From NCBI GenBank assembly GCA_002914805.1, contig JXTB01000146.1, positions 124,001 through 188,000 of the forward strand: 64,000 bases of DNA, given 5' to 3'. The notes beneath the pieces were generated by a model. That model ran no database searches. It was not told where the DNA came from and saw only the letters and a program-made list of their open reading frames with translations. How positions within the stretch are numbered: position 1 is the stretch's first letter; each line of letters opens with the position of its first letter. A program made the position numbers and the translations under genes. This DNA comes from Parasponia andersonii (lineage: Eukaryota > Streptophyta > Magnoliopsida > Rosales > Cannabaceae). Below, piece after piece: positions 10,523-22,405 of the stretch.

Positions 10523-12332
10523 AAAAGAAACAAATACAGATTAGCAGTAACAAGAACATGAGATTAGAAAGCTAACCATGCAAAGATAAGGCCGAAAATC
10601 ACGATGATCCTCATTAACTAGAGTTTGAAATTCCTTCAAGCCTTCTTCCAATGCCCCCTGCAAGAGGCAGAAGTTTTATAATACAAAGGAGAAGGTCAAA
10701 CATAACATTAGTTTCACTTATATAGGTGCCACAACTTAACATTTCTTTAGTCAGCTATAACCACTTGGAGCAAAGAATTTCATTCGTCTGCCTAAAATCC
10801 AATGTGAAAACATAGCACCTATTAAACTTTCCTAGGAATATACAGTATCCCGGTAATCTCACTCCAGTTTCTACTATTAAAAAATCAGCAGCTAAACCAA
10901 TTTGGCCTTACCCTTACAACATGCATTTGTGCAATCAGAATTCTGATGTTTCTCTCCTCAGTGACCTTTTTCTCACGACGAGCAAGTTCTAAAGCCTTAT
11001 TCAGCATCTCGAAAACTGCTGGACCTTCAAAGCTTTTGTGCATAACTAATGCTAGACCCTGTCAAATGAGAGTTTAAACTATTAAGTTTGTAATCTACGA
11101 CAATACACATGTCAAAGTCGAAAAATAACCACTCGCTGTTGCATTGAGACAGTGGTACTGAGAACAATGAATTTGAAACACCTTATGAGGTGGGAATTTC
11201 TGAGATGAGAACAGAACAGATACTACAATTGTAAGACCATCAATAATATTAATAACTTTACGTAGTCTGACAACATTGCATTCGAGTTAAAATAACAAAG
11301 AAGGCACAAAAATTTAGAAACAGGACAGGAATATAAATAATTGAAATTCACCAGCCAACTAAAGAAGTAACTTTGTCTAAAAACCAGTCTAGATATTTCA
11401 ACTGATCCCTTAACCTCTACAAAGCTTAGTCCTTTTTTGACAAATTTTGAGTTTTGAAAGTGGCATGTACAACTAATGTTCTGCATATCCCAATGAAAAG
11501 TCCCTCCAAACTACCTACAAAATCACTAAATCCAAATACTCGAAAGTAACATTTATAACTCATATTTTGAAAGTTGAAACCAACAATGAAAACTTGAAAT
11601 TTGAAAGAGTCATAACTAGTTAAAGGCCAGGAACCATACATGCAGAGCTCTAAGCAAGAGTGGCCTCTCCTTCAAGATTTCCTTAAACAATCTTTTCGCC
11701 ATAGTGAGCTGCCCCATCGTCTCATAAGAAAGAGCAAGCAAAAGCTTCCATTCAACTTCCTCCGGTTCCAATTTGATCAACCTCTCCACATACTTAACAG
11801 CCTCCTTTGTCTCTCCTCTCCTCATTTTCCCGTACAAAACCACCATTAAAGCCTCGACATTCTTCGGTTCCTTCTTCAAAATCTCCTCGTATAACTCTTC
11901 ATTCTCAATATCTCCTCTCTGAGTATCTCTCTTTTCCTCCACATTCACACTAGAACTGCTCGTTTGAGCAGGTAAAGCATAAGCTGCTCTCATATTGAAA
12001 AACCCAATAAAGAAAACCGTCCCAAAAACAAAACCCACTATTTTTTCCAAGAAAAATCGGTGAAAATTTTTCTGGGGCGAGAGAAAAAAGCTGAACTTTG
12101 AGTCATTTGAGAAAGGCGGAGTTAGAGCTGGTGACTTAGAGAAATGGGTCACTATTCTTGATGGTTTTGACAAAGTGAGAAGCTTGATAGGGAGTATGAA
12201 TGGATTCTCTACCTGGGGTTTAGTCAAGGAGGGTTTAAGCGACTTGTGGTAGCCATGTTTAGGATCGAAGAGTTTGGGTTTGGAAAAGCTTGAGTGAGAG
12301 CATAGAGAGTAAGCACCGGAAAAACCCATCAT
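8920..12332 (-). CDS. SG1: SLOW GREEN 1-like chloroplast TPR protein
   Basis: Four exons (11640-12332, 10912-11058, 10577-10657, 8920-9105), all in phase 0, give 368 aa. Exon joins read RALH/GLALV, HVVR/GALEE and YLCM/GIIYS. Residues 1-80 are Ser-, Lys- and Pro-rich like a transit peptide. Residues 98-113 form one hydrophobic membrane segment. From about residue 144 onward there are helical TPR-like repeats (NEELYEEILKKEPKNVEALM, EAVKYVERLIKLEPEEVEWK). The C terminus has QGI-type IIYSLLDKKEEAAEQFETYR. The family protein is a thylakoid/envelope-associated TPR factor needed for chloroplast development and greening in Arabidopsis. The last intron (1.47 kb) holds a GAAA microsatellite and a LINE fragment. 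The start is the first of two adjacent Met codons. The frame is intact, so the gene is probably functional. Confidence 0.93.
9587..9925 (-). mobile_element. LINE fragment (zf-RVT region) in SG1 intron 3
   Basis: Minus-strand translation gives FVHCNVASSLWLQLVEAAW, then ISWVIPPSPVSLLV, an in-frame TGA, and LWKSLVLTIFWVLWLERN. This is the order seen in the zinc-binding reverse-transcriptase tail (zf-RVT) of plant L1-type LINEs: F-hC-vaSSLW, then FW-xW-ERN. The piece is short and broken and carries no RT catalytic motif. It is antisense to nothing, lying in the same direction as SG1. Confidence 0.7.
10481..10523. repeat. GAAA microsatellite in SG1 intron 3
   Basis: About ten GAAA units just downstream of the exon 3 donor. 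Confidence 0.95.
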
Positions 12333-12523
12333 TGATTTTAGTTCAATGCTATGGATTCTCCCATTTGATCAGAAACAAACTCCGAGACTCATAACAATGG
12401 AAAATCTAAGAAAATGGAGGGTTTTAGGAGACGATAGAGCGAGAAGAATAATAGGAGAGAACTGGACAATGCACACTAGTCTGAGGCTCTGAGCTATACA
12501 AACCTTCCACAACGAAACTAATG

Positions 12524-12566
12524 GATTTGGGCCTTTCGGTATGCAGCCCATCCGGTTTGGGCCTGT
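12524..12566 (-). promoter_or_regulatory. Site II cluster upstream of SG1
   Basis: TGGGCCT at 12528-12534 and again at 12558-12564, with AGCCCA at 12545-12550 between them, about 200-235 bp upstream of the SG1 start codon. TGGGCY (site II) clusters bind TCP factors and are common in plant organelle and ribosome genes. Confidence 0.55.
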
Positions 12567-12766
12567 TGTACGCAGCCCTTTTTTTGTTTGTGGGGGGGGT
12601 TTGGAACTTTAATTTTGGAGGGAACAGAAAAAAATTTTAAGAGATTTTATTTTTTTCTTGTTTGAATTAAAAACAAAAGTTATATAATTTTTTTCGAAAA
12701 AAATAAAAAATTTGAATTGATGTTATTTCTTAATATATAAAATTTTGACAAATTAATTAATAAAAC

Positions 12767-13518
12767 TGTTGTGCGGTCTAAAATCCTAAGGTCGCATAAG
12801 GATTATATGCGACCTCTTCCGTGATGGTTATATGCGACCTCCTCTGTGATGTTTATATGCGTCCTCCTCCGTGATGGTTATATGCGACCTCTTCCGCAGG
12901 TTTTTGTGCGACCTTCTCCGTGCAGTTTGCCTTAACAAACAGGAAACCTACAAGAAGAGGGAAACACGTAAATACCATAAAAGAAACCTACAAGGAAAGG
13001 GAAACTGAAGACTCCTATTTGCGATTAACTAGTTATCCTTTTTGAGTAGTTATCCAATTATATTGTTACTTAATTTATGTTACCCAATTATATAGTTACC
13101 CGTTTATACGATTAGGATCCTAGAGACATAAGGAACCTAGAGACATAAGGTCACTATGATCTATATAAAGAGGGCTCTATGTTCCGAAGAAACACATCAA
13201 GTTCTGGGCAGAAACAAGTCACAAAGAATAGAAGTCAGAACAAATTTAAGCTTAGAGTATTCCAAACTTTGGGTAGTCTAAGTCTTTAGCATTCTTCAAT
13301 AGCTTTCAGTCTTTCCGATTCCCAAACGTGATTGTAACCTTGAGTGTTCGTTATTATTCATAAAATAGTGAGAAAACAGTGGACGTAGGCTCATCTTTTT
13401 TGGAGCTGAACCACTATAAATCTCTCTCTCCTTATTTGCTTTGACTACTATTTCAATTCACACAAGCCATATCTCTTGATTATTTATAAATTTATTGTTG
13501 ATAAAACCTCCATCAACA
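12767..13518 (+). mobile_element. Solo LTR with 5-bp target-site duplication
   Basis: The 752-bp unit starts TGTTG and ends CAACA, flanked by AAAAC at 12762-12766 and AAAAC at 13519-13523. It holds a TATA box (TATATAAA, 13162-13169). The 3' end, with GTGAGAAAACAGTGGACGTA and a GAACCAC motif, resembles U5 of plant Copia LTRs. No primer-binding site or coding region adjoins, so it is a solo LTR left by recombination. It lies about 430 bp upstream of SG1 on the opposite strand. Confidence 0.85.
12803..12927 (+). repeat. 25-bp tandem repeat, about 5 units, in solo LTR U3
   Basis: TTATATGC-type starts recur at 12803, 12828, 12853, 12878 and (degenerate) 12903, giving an exact 25-bp period. Each unit contains GCGACCTCNTCCG. 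It sits about 235 bp upstream of the LTR TATA box, where LTR enhancers usually lie. Confidence 0.85.
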
Positions 13519-13523
13519 AAAAC

Positions 13524-15207
13524 CAAAAGAGTGAAAATAAAATTCTATAAATTTTTAGACTTTTTTCTCTAAAATATTTTGGATTTCAGATAGAGCATAA
13601 AAGAATACATCAAATATACATTGCATCTCTTCGTATTACTTTCGTACGGTGTTTAATTTAAAAAAAAAAAAATATACCACATCTAACCACAAAAAATATC
13701 TTTGCTTCTTCTTCTCCGTCTCGCATTCCCCTCCTAGGCACCCATCTCTAACTTACTTTTTCCTCGTTGTAGACCAAAAGGACAGCAGTCCCTACACTGT
13801 CGGTCGAGCTTCTCAAGTCCTAGATTGCAGACCATCATCCGGACGTATTCCTAAATATCAAAGATCCCCTCTTTGTTCCAGGTTTAGTTTTCTAAAGTTA
13901 TTTTTAAATCTTATTTTTGTAGTATTATAAAAGCTTAACTTTTGAGAAACTATACTACTTTTTCTTAGAAATTAGCATCTTAAGTTTAAATTTCTTGGTG
14001 TGTTAGCAGTATAGGGGTAATATACGATCAACTAAATAAAATAGATAATTGATATAGACATTATCAAACTAAAAGTGAACTTAATTTTCCTAGTCAAGAT
14101 GCTGATAGGTCAATTGTAATTTTTGTTGCATATGCATAAAATTATTACTTAAATTACTTATTGATGGAGAAACTTTGTTCAATCATAATTTGATAGTATG
14201 TAAGTTTGACAGATTTATTCTTTCAAGGACGAAAAATATGGACTAGGTGATGGTGAAATTCAGTTATCCTAACCTATCAAATGATGCTTTGATTGGAGTT
14301 TTTTCTCTTGCCAATTTCATATAAAGACATATGTTGCTTATTATTATTTTGTTTGGTTTTATCACTCTCTTCCAATCTTTACCACAACTTCATGTTATGA
14401 TATCTTATTATATTTCTTATATTCTGTGAAACTAAATAACACGGTTAAATTAGAAGAACTTGTTGTTTTAGATTTATAGTCCTTTAAGAAAATTAGTAAC
14501 ACCAATTTTATGTTTAGCACTTGTTAAAAGTTTGAATAAGATTATTCTACCATGAATTCTAATTGCTTCTCTTGTTGTTTCTTATCATGCTTTGTTAGAG
14601 TCGTAGAGTGTATTTATAGTTGAAGAAATGCATATTAAATCCTTGTTACTATTTCTTTTTTCTTGTAACACCTATACATAAATTAAAATATAATCTTAAG
14701 TACCAATATAAAGAAAAGAAGTTTGAAGCACTAATTAATTAATTTTAACGTGATTATGTAAAAATAAAATATTTTTAACATAATTATACGCTAATTAATT
14801 CAACTAAATATATATAATTATGTTTAAAATTAATCAAAATCACATTTAAAATATTAAAATGTAAATAAATATGTCATATTTGTATCATATTGATATGACA
14901 CAAAAATAACCTATTTAATTAAATGTGCTACATATGTTATTTTTGGGTTAAGCGGATTGACTTAAAACTCACTCATTTATTACTCATGTTACACTTATCA
15001 GCTTAAAATTGTCACGAAAATTAAATAGGCCACATAAACTCGTATTGTTCTTGAGTCGTATCATCATGTTGTGTAAAAAATTGGGAACCCTGTTGTGAAA
15101 TAAAAAAGTAAAGAATGGATACTCAAAATGATCCGTTAGATAAAGATTGGGACCTTGAGTGATGTTAACTTTATTCAAAACATATGAATTTTAATTTATT
15201 TAAAAAG
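13524..15207. other. AT-rich intergenic region, nothing recognised
   Basis: No gene-like similarity. The 93-residue frame at 13649-13930 has no motif and is composition-driven. Confidence 0.6.
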
Positions 15208-15383
15208 ACTTCTTCGTAAATTACACTCTTATTTACAAAGATAATATCTTTAAGAAACTTTTATACAGGAGATAATATGTTCGTAAATGAAATGAACTTC
15301 GTCGAAAATCACACTCTTGTTTACAAAGATAACATCTTTAAGAAACTTTTATACAGAAGATAATATGTTCGTAAATGAAATGA
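15208..15383. repeat. 88-bp tandem duplication
   Basis: Two 88-bp units (15208-15295, 15296-15383) with a few substitutions, both starting ACTTC and containing TTAAGAAACTTTTATACAG. Confidence 0.9.
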
Positions 15384-15555
15384 ACTTTTTAATAGGAGTG
15401 GTTCGATATTTAAATAGAAGATTTAATAGATAATTAAATATTTTGCAAGTGGCAGTAGTGGTTAAAAAGAAGTAGCATATGTTTTTAAGCATATATGCAC
15501 TAATGTACAAGCCAAAAATTATGTGCTAAAGTTATATCAAATGCATACACACTAA

Positions 15556-16565
15556 GATCATTTCTAATGCAAATGTTATTTCATTGTGCTAATATTATAG
15601 TCTAACATATAGCATAAAATCCTTCTCTAACATAATGCTAATTGTTGCACGAAATTTAGCATAAACTATGTGTAGTGTTAAATATATAATAACTCTTCGT
15701 TCAATACAATTTTGACTTTTAATTACGAAAGTACCATTTAAGTGATATCAAAATATGTAATATCTCATTTTTTAATGTCCAATCAATTACTCATACACTT
15801 TTTAATGCTCAAATTCTAAAACAATATATTTTTTTATACTAAACCTATTATAAAATTAATTTTTAATTAATAAATAATAAAAATTCAAAAATAAAGTTTT
15901 GAATAGCATTGTGTATTAGGATAAGATTTTATACATTTTGTATCAAATATAATATTAGAAATAGTATATGCATTATTATATTTATTAGAGATGTATGCCA
16001 ATACTAAATTTATTTACAGTTTAAGTTGTGCTCCAATGTACACATGCTAAAAGAATCAACTTAGTGTTTAAACACCATTTTATTTACAAAATATCTTTTT
16101 CATCAATTAATTTTTATTATTTTTCTATCCAATTACTTCTCTTAAAAACTTTACTCTACCTACCAATTTATAATCATTCATATTCTATACACGAATGAAC
16201 AAAAGAATCAATATAATCACTCATATTTACCAATAACAATCCTTCGTATTTAGCACATAAGTAGTTTGTTTGTTTGTTTTTTGTTTTTGTTGCTAATCTT
16301 ATAAGATGTGTGAGTAACAAAATAGTGAATAAAAACTCTAATTTATAACTTTTTGATAAAATAATGTTTAGTGAAAACAAGGAAACAAAAAATCATGCAA
16401 TTGTTAAATTTGAAAATATTGTAAAACTTTAAACAATTGTGATATTGTAAACTTTTTAAACATGCTAAATTTAGCAAATATGTTATTTTTGTGCTATTGG
16501 AGACATATTTCCTAGCAAAAATTTTGGCATTAGCATGAGAGATTTTATGCCCATTGGAGTTGCTC
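15556..16565. mobile_element. Candidate PIF/Harbinger-type MITE, about 1.0 kb
   Basis: The ends are imperfect inverted repeats: GATCATTTCTAATG at the left against GAGCAACTCCAATG read inward from the right, 12 of 19 positions equal. They are flanked by TAA at 15553-15555 and TAA at 16566-16568. Subterminal AATTTAGCA motifs also mirror each other. GAGCAnCTCCAATG ends with a TAA duplication fit PIF/Harbinger MITEs. No transposase frame is seen. Confidence 0.45.
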
Positions 16566-16568
16566 TAA

Positions 16569-17691
16569 GTTTAGCTTTTGATACTATAATACGCATACTA
16601 AATTTAATTAGGACAACTATATTTTATATCCTGCATTTTAATTGTTTATCTAATTTATCCCTTGCATTTTGACTATTAGTAATATTACCATTTTAATTTA
16701 AGTTTTGTGACAAATTTATGTTCTTTCTATGTCAATCAAAATTTTGATTATAAAGTTTACTAAATTACATTTTAAAATTCAAAAATACATCGTTGAAATT
16801 TAAAATAAATTCAAGTTAATAGCTAGAATAATAAATATTAAAGAAAATCTAAACATTCATTTAAAAAATACAAAAAAAAAAAAAATTGATATACAAAGAT
16901 ATGCGTAAAAGGGAAAAAAATAGTATTGTTTACTATACCAAGATCTCTTTGTCTCTAAATTGCCGCTATTACCCAATTCTCCTCGATTGTTAAGGTGATT
17001 TGATAATTATGATTTAAATATTATCCTCTTGACAATAGCAATAAATGTCTTTAATCACACGATTAATATCAAAGATTTGATTGAGTAATCTTTAATAAGC
17101 GAATAAACTTATATTGATATCTCAGAGATAATTCTTTTTTTTGTACATATTTAATTCGGCCAATTCTCTATTAAGATAATTATTGAGTGTTCGGATGTAA
17201 ATAATTTTACTTAGAAGATTCTGTACGTAGCATCTTGCTACACTTTCTTGAGTTTTATAGAAAATTCCTTCTAATTTCATTTACTTAGATGTTAGGTGAA
17301 TCAAATGATAGAGTTGAGCATTTCATTCTACTTGGACGTTTGAAGCATAGAGAACTAGTCTTGTTTATATTGACAATTGACAATACTAAATAGACTCATT
17401 TACTTGGATACGTGGCCACCTCTGTCGGGAGACGAAATTCAACTATAATAGTTATTAGAAAATAGATATATTGGGCTTTAATTTTTTAGAAAAGAAAATC
17501 TTGGATTCCTAGTAATTTTAAATAAAATTGAGAATTTAACATGGATAGTAATAATTTAGACCAAAATAACTTTTTTCAGAAGTATTTTAAAAAGGACTTG
17601 TCTAGTACTATTACAGTATTATGTGACAAAGATCACATAATCAATGACTATAAAATTATGATTTTTTTAGGATTTAGCAATAGTCATAAGT
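16569..17691. other. AT-rich repeat debris, not classified
   Basis: No coding similarity or clear repeat boundary seen. Confidence 0.5.
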
Positions 17692-18128
17692 TGTAACATT
17701 CTGTAAATCTAGGTTGAGAAAGTGTCAATTTACAGCTTCATCTTATAAGTTTAAAGCAAAAGATCAGTCAATTTTTTTTTCTTTTAAATGTTACTAATTA
17801 TAATAAAACTAAAAAATACTTCTAAGTGAAATTTTATTTTACTTCATAATTGAAATTAACTCTCAAAATATAATTTGATTTCATACACTCTATAAATATT
17901 AAAATTACACCCACTCTTAGTTAAATAATTAAATACTTGAAATTAAAAATATAAAGTTATTGCCATTTGGGATTTCACTGCCGCTGGATAACCTTTGGTA
18001 TAAATTATTGCTCATCTGAAAAATTTAAAGAAATTGAATGAGTTTGTGCCTAGTAAGCAAATCTTATTTATGTAATGAATATCATGTTATATGAATAGTA
18101 TACTTTTAGAATCATAATTACGTGTCTC
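17692..18128 (+). repeat. Repeat B, copy 1 (LTR-like start)
   Basis: Starts TGTAACATTCTG, the type of start common in plant gypsy LTRs. About 430 bp match, with roughly 80% identity by eye, the reverse complement of 21947-22405. Shared blocks include AAGTGTCAATTTACAG, ACTTGAAA and AGTTTGTGCC/AGCTTGCGCC. Confidence 0.65.
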
Positions 18129-18278
18129 CTTCTTCGGCTTATGCCTTATGGATATTTTTTAAAAAAATTTCTTAAACATCTTTTAATTTGTTGTATAATA
18201 ATAATTTTGTTGGAAATAGTACATTGTCTGATGGTCTTCTTTCAATTGATTTTTTTTTTTAAATACTAATTTCAATAA

Positions 18279-18670
18279 CATTTATGTGGACTGCATTAAG
18301 ACAAAGCAAACCAATAAGTCAAAGAAATGTACTAAGAGGAGTATTAACATATTACAGATTATACATTCAGATATTTTTAGTCCAGACATAGACTCATATG
18401 ATTTGAATTACTTTATTTCTTTCATAGATAATTACTCACGATACATATATCTCTATTTGCTTCACAACAAGAATGAAGCACTAGATACCTTTAAGGTTTT
18501 TAAGGTCGAAGTAGAGAAATAATTTAGAAAGCAAATTAAAATCGTAAGAATAGATAGAAGTAAAGAATATTATGGTAGATATACTAAGGATAGACAAGAA
18601 ATTGGTCCATTTGCAGATTTTCTTCGAGAGCATAGGATAGTTCCCAATTACACCATGCCTGGTTTCAAAC
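18279..18670 (+). pseudogene. Copia integrase core fragment
   Basis: Translation gives IYVDCIKTKQTNKSKKC, IIHSDIFSPDID, YFISFIDNYSRYIYLYLLHN, a stop at about 18520, then KQIKIVRIDRSKEYYGRYT and IVPNYTMPG. This is the integrase core of a plant Ty1/copia polyprotein. The first catalytic Asp (HSD) and the second (RIDRSKE, usually RSDRGGE) are visible. The fragment stops before the third acidic residue (DQNGVAE region). No LTR pair is assigned to it. Confidence 0.85.
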
Positions 18671-18984
18671 CATTATAACTCACATATCCAAAAGTAGTAA
18701 ATATCATTCAAGTCAAGCATATACTAACTATCAATATAATCAATGATAAGTTCGAGATAACTAATTCGAATACCCGTAAGTTCTAGCCATCTAGATAGGT
18801 GACCGTAAGCATGTGATACAGTTCAAGCACTCTAAATAGAATATTGTAAGTCTGTCAATCGCACTAGCAGTTGAATGCATGTAATGCTATATGAATACAA
18901 AAACTGAGATATGTACTATTTTCCACACAATCACAAACCATGCAGTAGTTTTTAATCGAATCAAGTTTGGTTTCAAAAATTAAA

Positions 18985-21946
18985 TGTAATATCAAGTTTG
19001 TTATTTTGTCTAATTTTATGTGTATTTAAATTATTTAATCACATAAATTAAATAGTTATGCACTAACGCATTTTGTGGATATAGTTACAGTAGAAGACAT
19101 ACATGAAAGCCAAGTTTAACCACATGTGCCTAATAAAAATATATATATATGCATTCTAAATTCATGTATATAATTATTATATAATGTGTTGAGTGTTTGA
19201 TTAATTAAATTTTATTATTAAACTCTTAATATATTAATTTAATAAGTAATATTGATTTTCTTTTTCAAATATATGATAATAGAATAATTAATATATATTT
19301 ATGTATTTTAAGTTTGATTAGATATATATTATAGCATATATGACTACTACCATTATTAGTATGGCATAGGCTTAATTAATTGTGTATACTATTGGGCTCT
19401 AAATTATTTTAGTTTAATAATTATTTTGGCCAAATAGATAATAGGAAAATCCATATTGAAGTTGTTAATATCTCTTATTTGTGTTTGGGCTCTAAATCTT
19501 TTAGTCCAATAACCATTTATCTTGATACAATAAGAAATTATAAAGCTCCAATTGAAATTACTAATAATTCTAGCCTAAACCATTAAATTGACTATTTTAT
19601 GTATTATATATATATATATATATATTTGATTTAATAAAGTAACTTAAAAACAGAAAAGAAAAGAATAATAGACAACATTTACTAACTTGGTAATAAATTA
19701 TAATAGGACTATTTTTATCATTTATATACTATTACTTTGTGAATGGTAGAGTTGGCAAAACATGTTATGAGTTTACATCCCACTAGTTATTAAAGCAAAA
19801 GAAATTAATTAATAACATTAGAAAACAAAATAATTTAGAAAGTATAAAGATAGTATGGTTTAATACATTAACTATTTGAAAAATACATTCATTATATTGA
19901 TTAAATGGATACTAAATACAAAGATGAAGTTGTCTACATATTATGTATTCATATGTTGTTATTAAATATTGTATTACTTTTAAAAGTGGAAGAGCATTGA
20001 AATTAATTAAATTTACAATCAAAAAATAACAAATAAAAAAAGGAAGGAAGTTAAGTAAGTGGTATAATTATTATTAACTTTTTAAAATAATTAAGTGTAT
20101 TTTATATTCACAATAAGCCTATAAATAGGGTACTCTCGTGTAACTACAATTAAGTTCCTCCTATATTTCTCTCTACCTCTCTTTCTCTCATAATTGTGGT
20201 AGTCTATAAAGATTTCAAGAAATTTTCTCTTAATTTCCTTCAAGATTCAAGAAAAAAGTAATTTTTAGAACTCTTAATCTTTTAACATTAGTATATTTTA
20301 TTACACTTAGGTTTAAATTCAATCTATAATATTTGGAGTTAGAAATTTTATTAAGGTCTGAAATTTTTATAAGAAGTCTTTCTATATGTCTACTTAATTT
20401 CTGAATTATTTTACATTTATATCTTGCTCTTATGATTTTATAGAACTCTTTTTGTACATGTTGATTGTCACCTAAGAAAAAGTTGAAAAATAAATTTTAT
20501 CAAATTTGTTCTATGATTTTAGTGGATAAATATTTTTTAATTTGAGTTAAAATTTTAAAAACATATTCATATATTATTAACTTATATTCTAGAAAGTTTT
20601 GTGATATCATGAATTTATTTCTAATCATTATTAAAATTTATTTATATATTGCCTTTGTAACCAATAAATCTGTCATTTTTGTTTATCCAAGATAATATTG
20701 TTAAAACCTTATTCTATTGATTTTATTTAGGTTTAAAACTTTTAGTAGATACTAATATATACGTCATAAGAAACTCAAAATATTTTTAAAATTTTTAAAA
20801 ATATTTATAATTAATTATGATTTTTGAAATAGTATAAAATTTTGTAAGTTAAATATTGTCGTGAATTTTAAGATATAATTTTAAGAAGTATATATGCTAT
20901 GTAATAATATAATTTTGAATCCTAAATTTTTGTCTATGTATAAAAATGTGTTAAAGATAATATCAAGATTTTTAGATATATAAATAATTCTGAAAATTCA
21001 AAAATGATTTGATGTTTTAATAGTTGTTATCAAATTTCAATCTACAAATTAGAAATTAGCAAAAACATGATAAATCTTACTAAAAAATTCTAAATAATTT
21101 TATAACTTTGTTTTTATGTTATAATAATATCTGCAAAGTTTTAAAGTAAATAAAGTTTTTTTTACTATAATCTAAAATTCTTTAAGTATGCATTGCTTGT
21201 TGAAATTTTACAGTTTTTTGTTATGTATGTTATGAAACATGAGTTTTATAGTTGTAAGATATGAGTATTTTTTTTTAAAAGACATATAAATATGTTTATA
21301 CTAGTATGTATTAATATATGTAATAAATATTATTGCATGAATAATAATCAAAAAAGATAAAAAAAAGGCACATGGTTACAACAAGGTCAAGTATATAGTA
21401 TTTCACTACAAGCATAAATAAAATTTTGTAAAGAACTAATGTAAGTAAATCTCACCCTATATATTCATATGAAAAGTTATGTACTATATATGATACAATT
21501 GTGATTATACTAATATGTTGTTATATGTTTTGTAATAATAATTGCATTTAGTATGTAATAATATCATAAACATGTGCATACATAATTACACGAAAAATTA
21601 TGATTTTCAATGAAATAATTTTTTTAAGGTGCTATGTATCCAAAACTATATTTTAAAAAAAAAATATTTTCTTTAAGTGTATATTAAATTCTTGAAAAGA
21701 GTGTGGACAACTGACTGGCCTACCGTCACTATGTTAATAACGAAACTTTAAACTACAATATCAGCCATTATACTACGAAAACTATATAGGATCTGAATAG
21801 CTATAAGGTTACATATGCTTATCATGACAATATATTTATATCTCATTATTTCTGATAGATTTGGCATTACACTATATTGAGGTCAAATATGAAAAGTTTA
21901 TGAAATAAAAATATTTATGAATAAGATGTTTCAAAAAAAAAAAAAA
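18985..21946 (+). mobile_element. Long LTR, left arm of large palindrome
   Basis: About 3 kb that pairs as an inverted copy with the right arm. Paired landmarks include AATATCAAGTTTGTTA (about 18990 against 26427), AAATAGTTATGCACTAAC (about 19047 against 26355), the promoter block CTCTCTACCTCTCTTTCTCT (about 20170 against 24403), and GAATAGCTATAAGG (about 21795 against 22780). A TATA box at 20120-20127 (GCCTATAAATAG) directs rightward. No gypsy pol sequence precedes this copy, so it is a solo or rearranged LTR. Confidence 0.7.
20120..20127 (+). promoter_or_regulatory. LTR TATA box, left arm
   Basis: TATAAATA followed by a CT-rich leader, mirrored in the right arm at 24461-24467. Confidence 0.6.
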
Positions 21947-22405
21947 GATACATAATTCTGATTTTAAAAGTGTATTATTCATGTAACATGGCATTCATTA
22001 CATCATAAGATTTGTTTACTGGGCGCAAGCTCATTTCATTCATTTAAATTTTCTAGATGAGTAATAATTCCTATTGGAAGTTGGTTGGTGATGGCGGAAT
22101 CCCAAATAACGATAAAATATTTTAAATAATTTTATATTCTTACTTTCAAGTATTTAATTATTTGACCAAAATTAATTGTGGTTTTATTTTTATGAACTAT
22201 ATGAACTTAATTTCTATTTTGAGTTAATTTCAATTATAAAGTAAAATAATTCTTCATTAAAAAGTATTTCTTTATTTTAATTATGAATAGTAACATTTAA
22301 AAGAAAATGAAATCTTAAAAAAAAATTGACCGATCTTCCGCTTTAACTTTATAAGACAAAACTGTAAATTGACACTTTTTCAATCTAGATTTATGGAATG
22401 TTACA
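21947..22405 (-). repeat. Repeat B, copy 2 at palindrome centre
   Basis: The reverse complement starts TGTAACATTCC at 22405 and runs left to 21947, matching 17692-18128. It sits exactly where similarity between the two palindrome arms stops on the left side. Confidence 0.65.

Noticed and set aside
12803..12927. CRISPR-like regular repeats
   Set aside because: The 25-bp period leaves no unique spacers, and the array lies inside a plant LTR.
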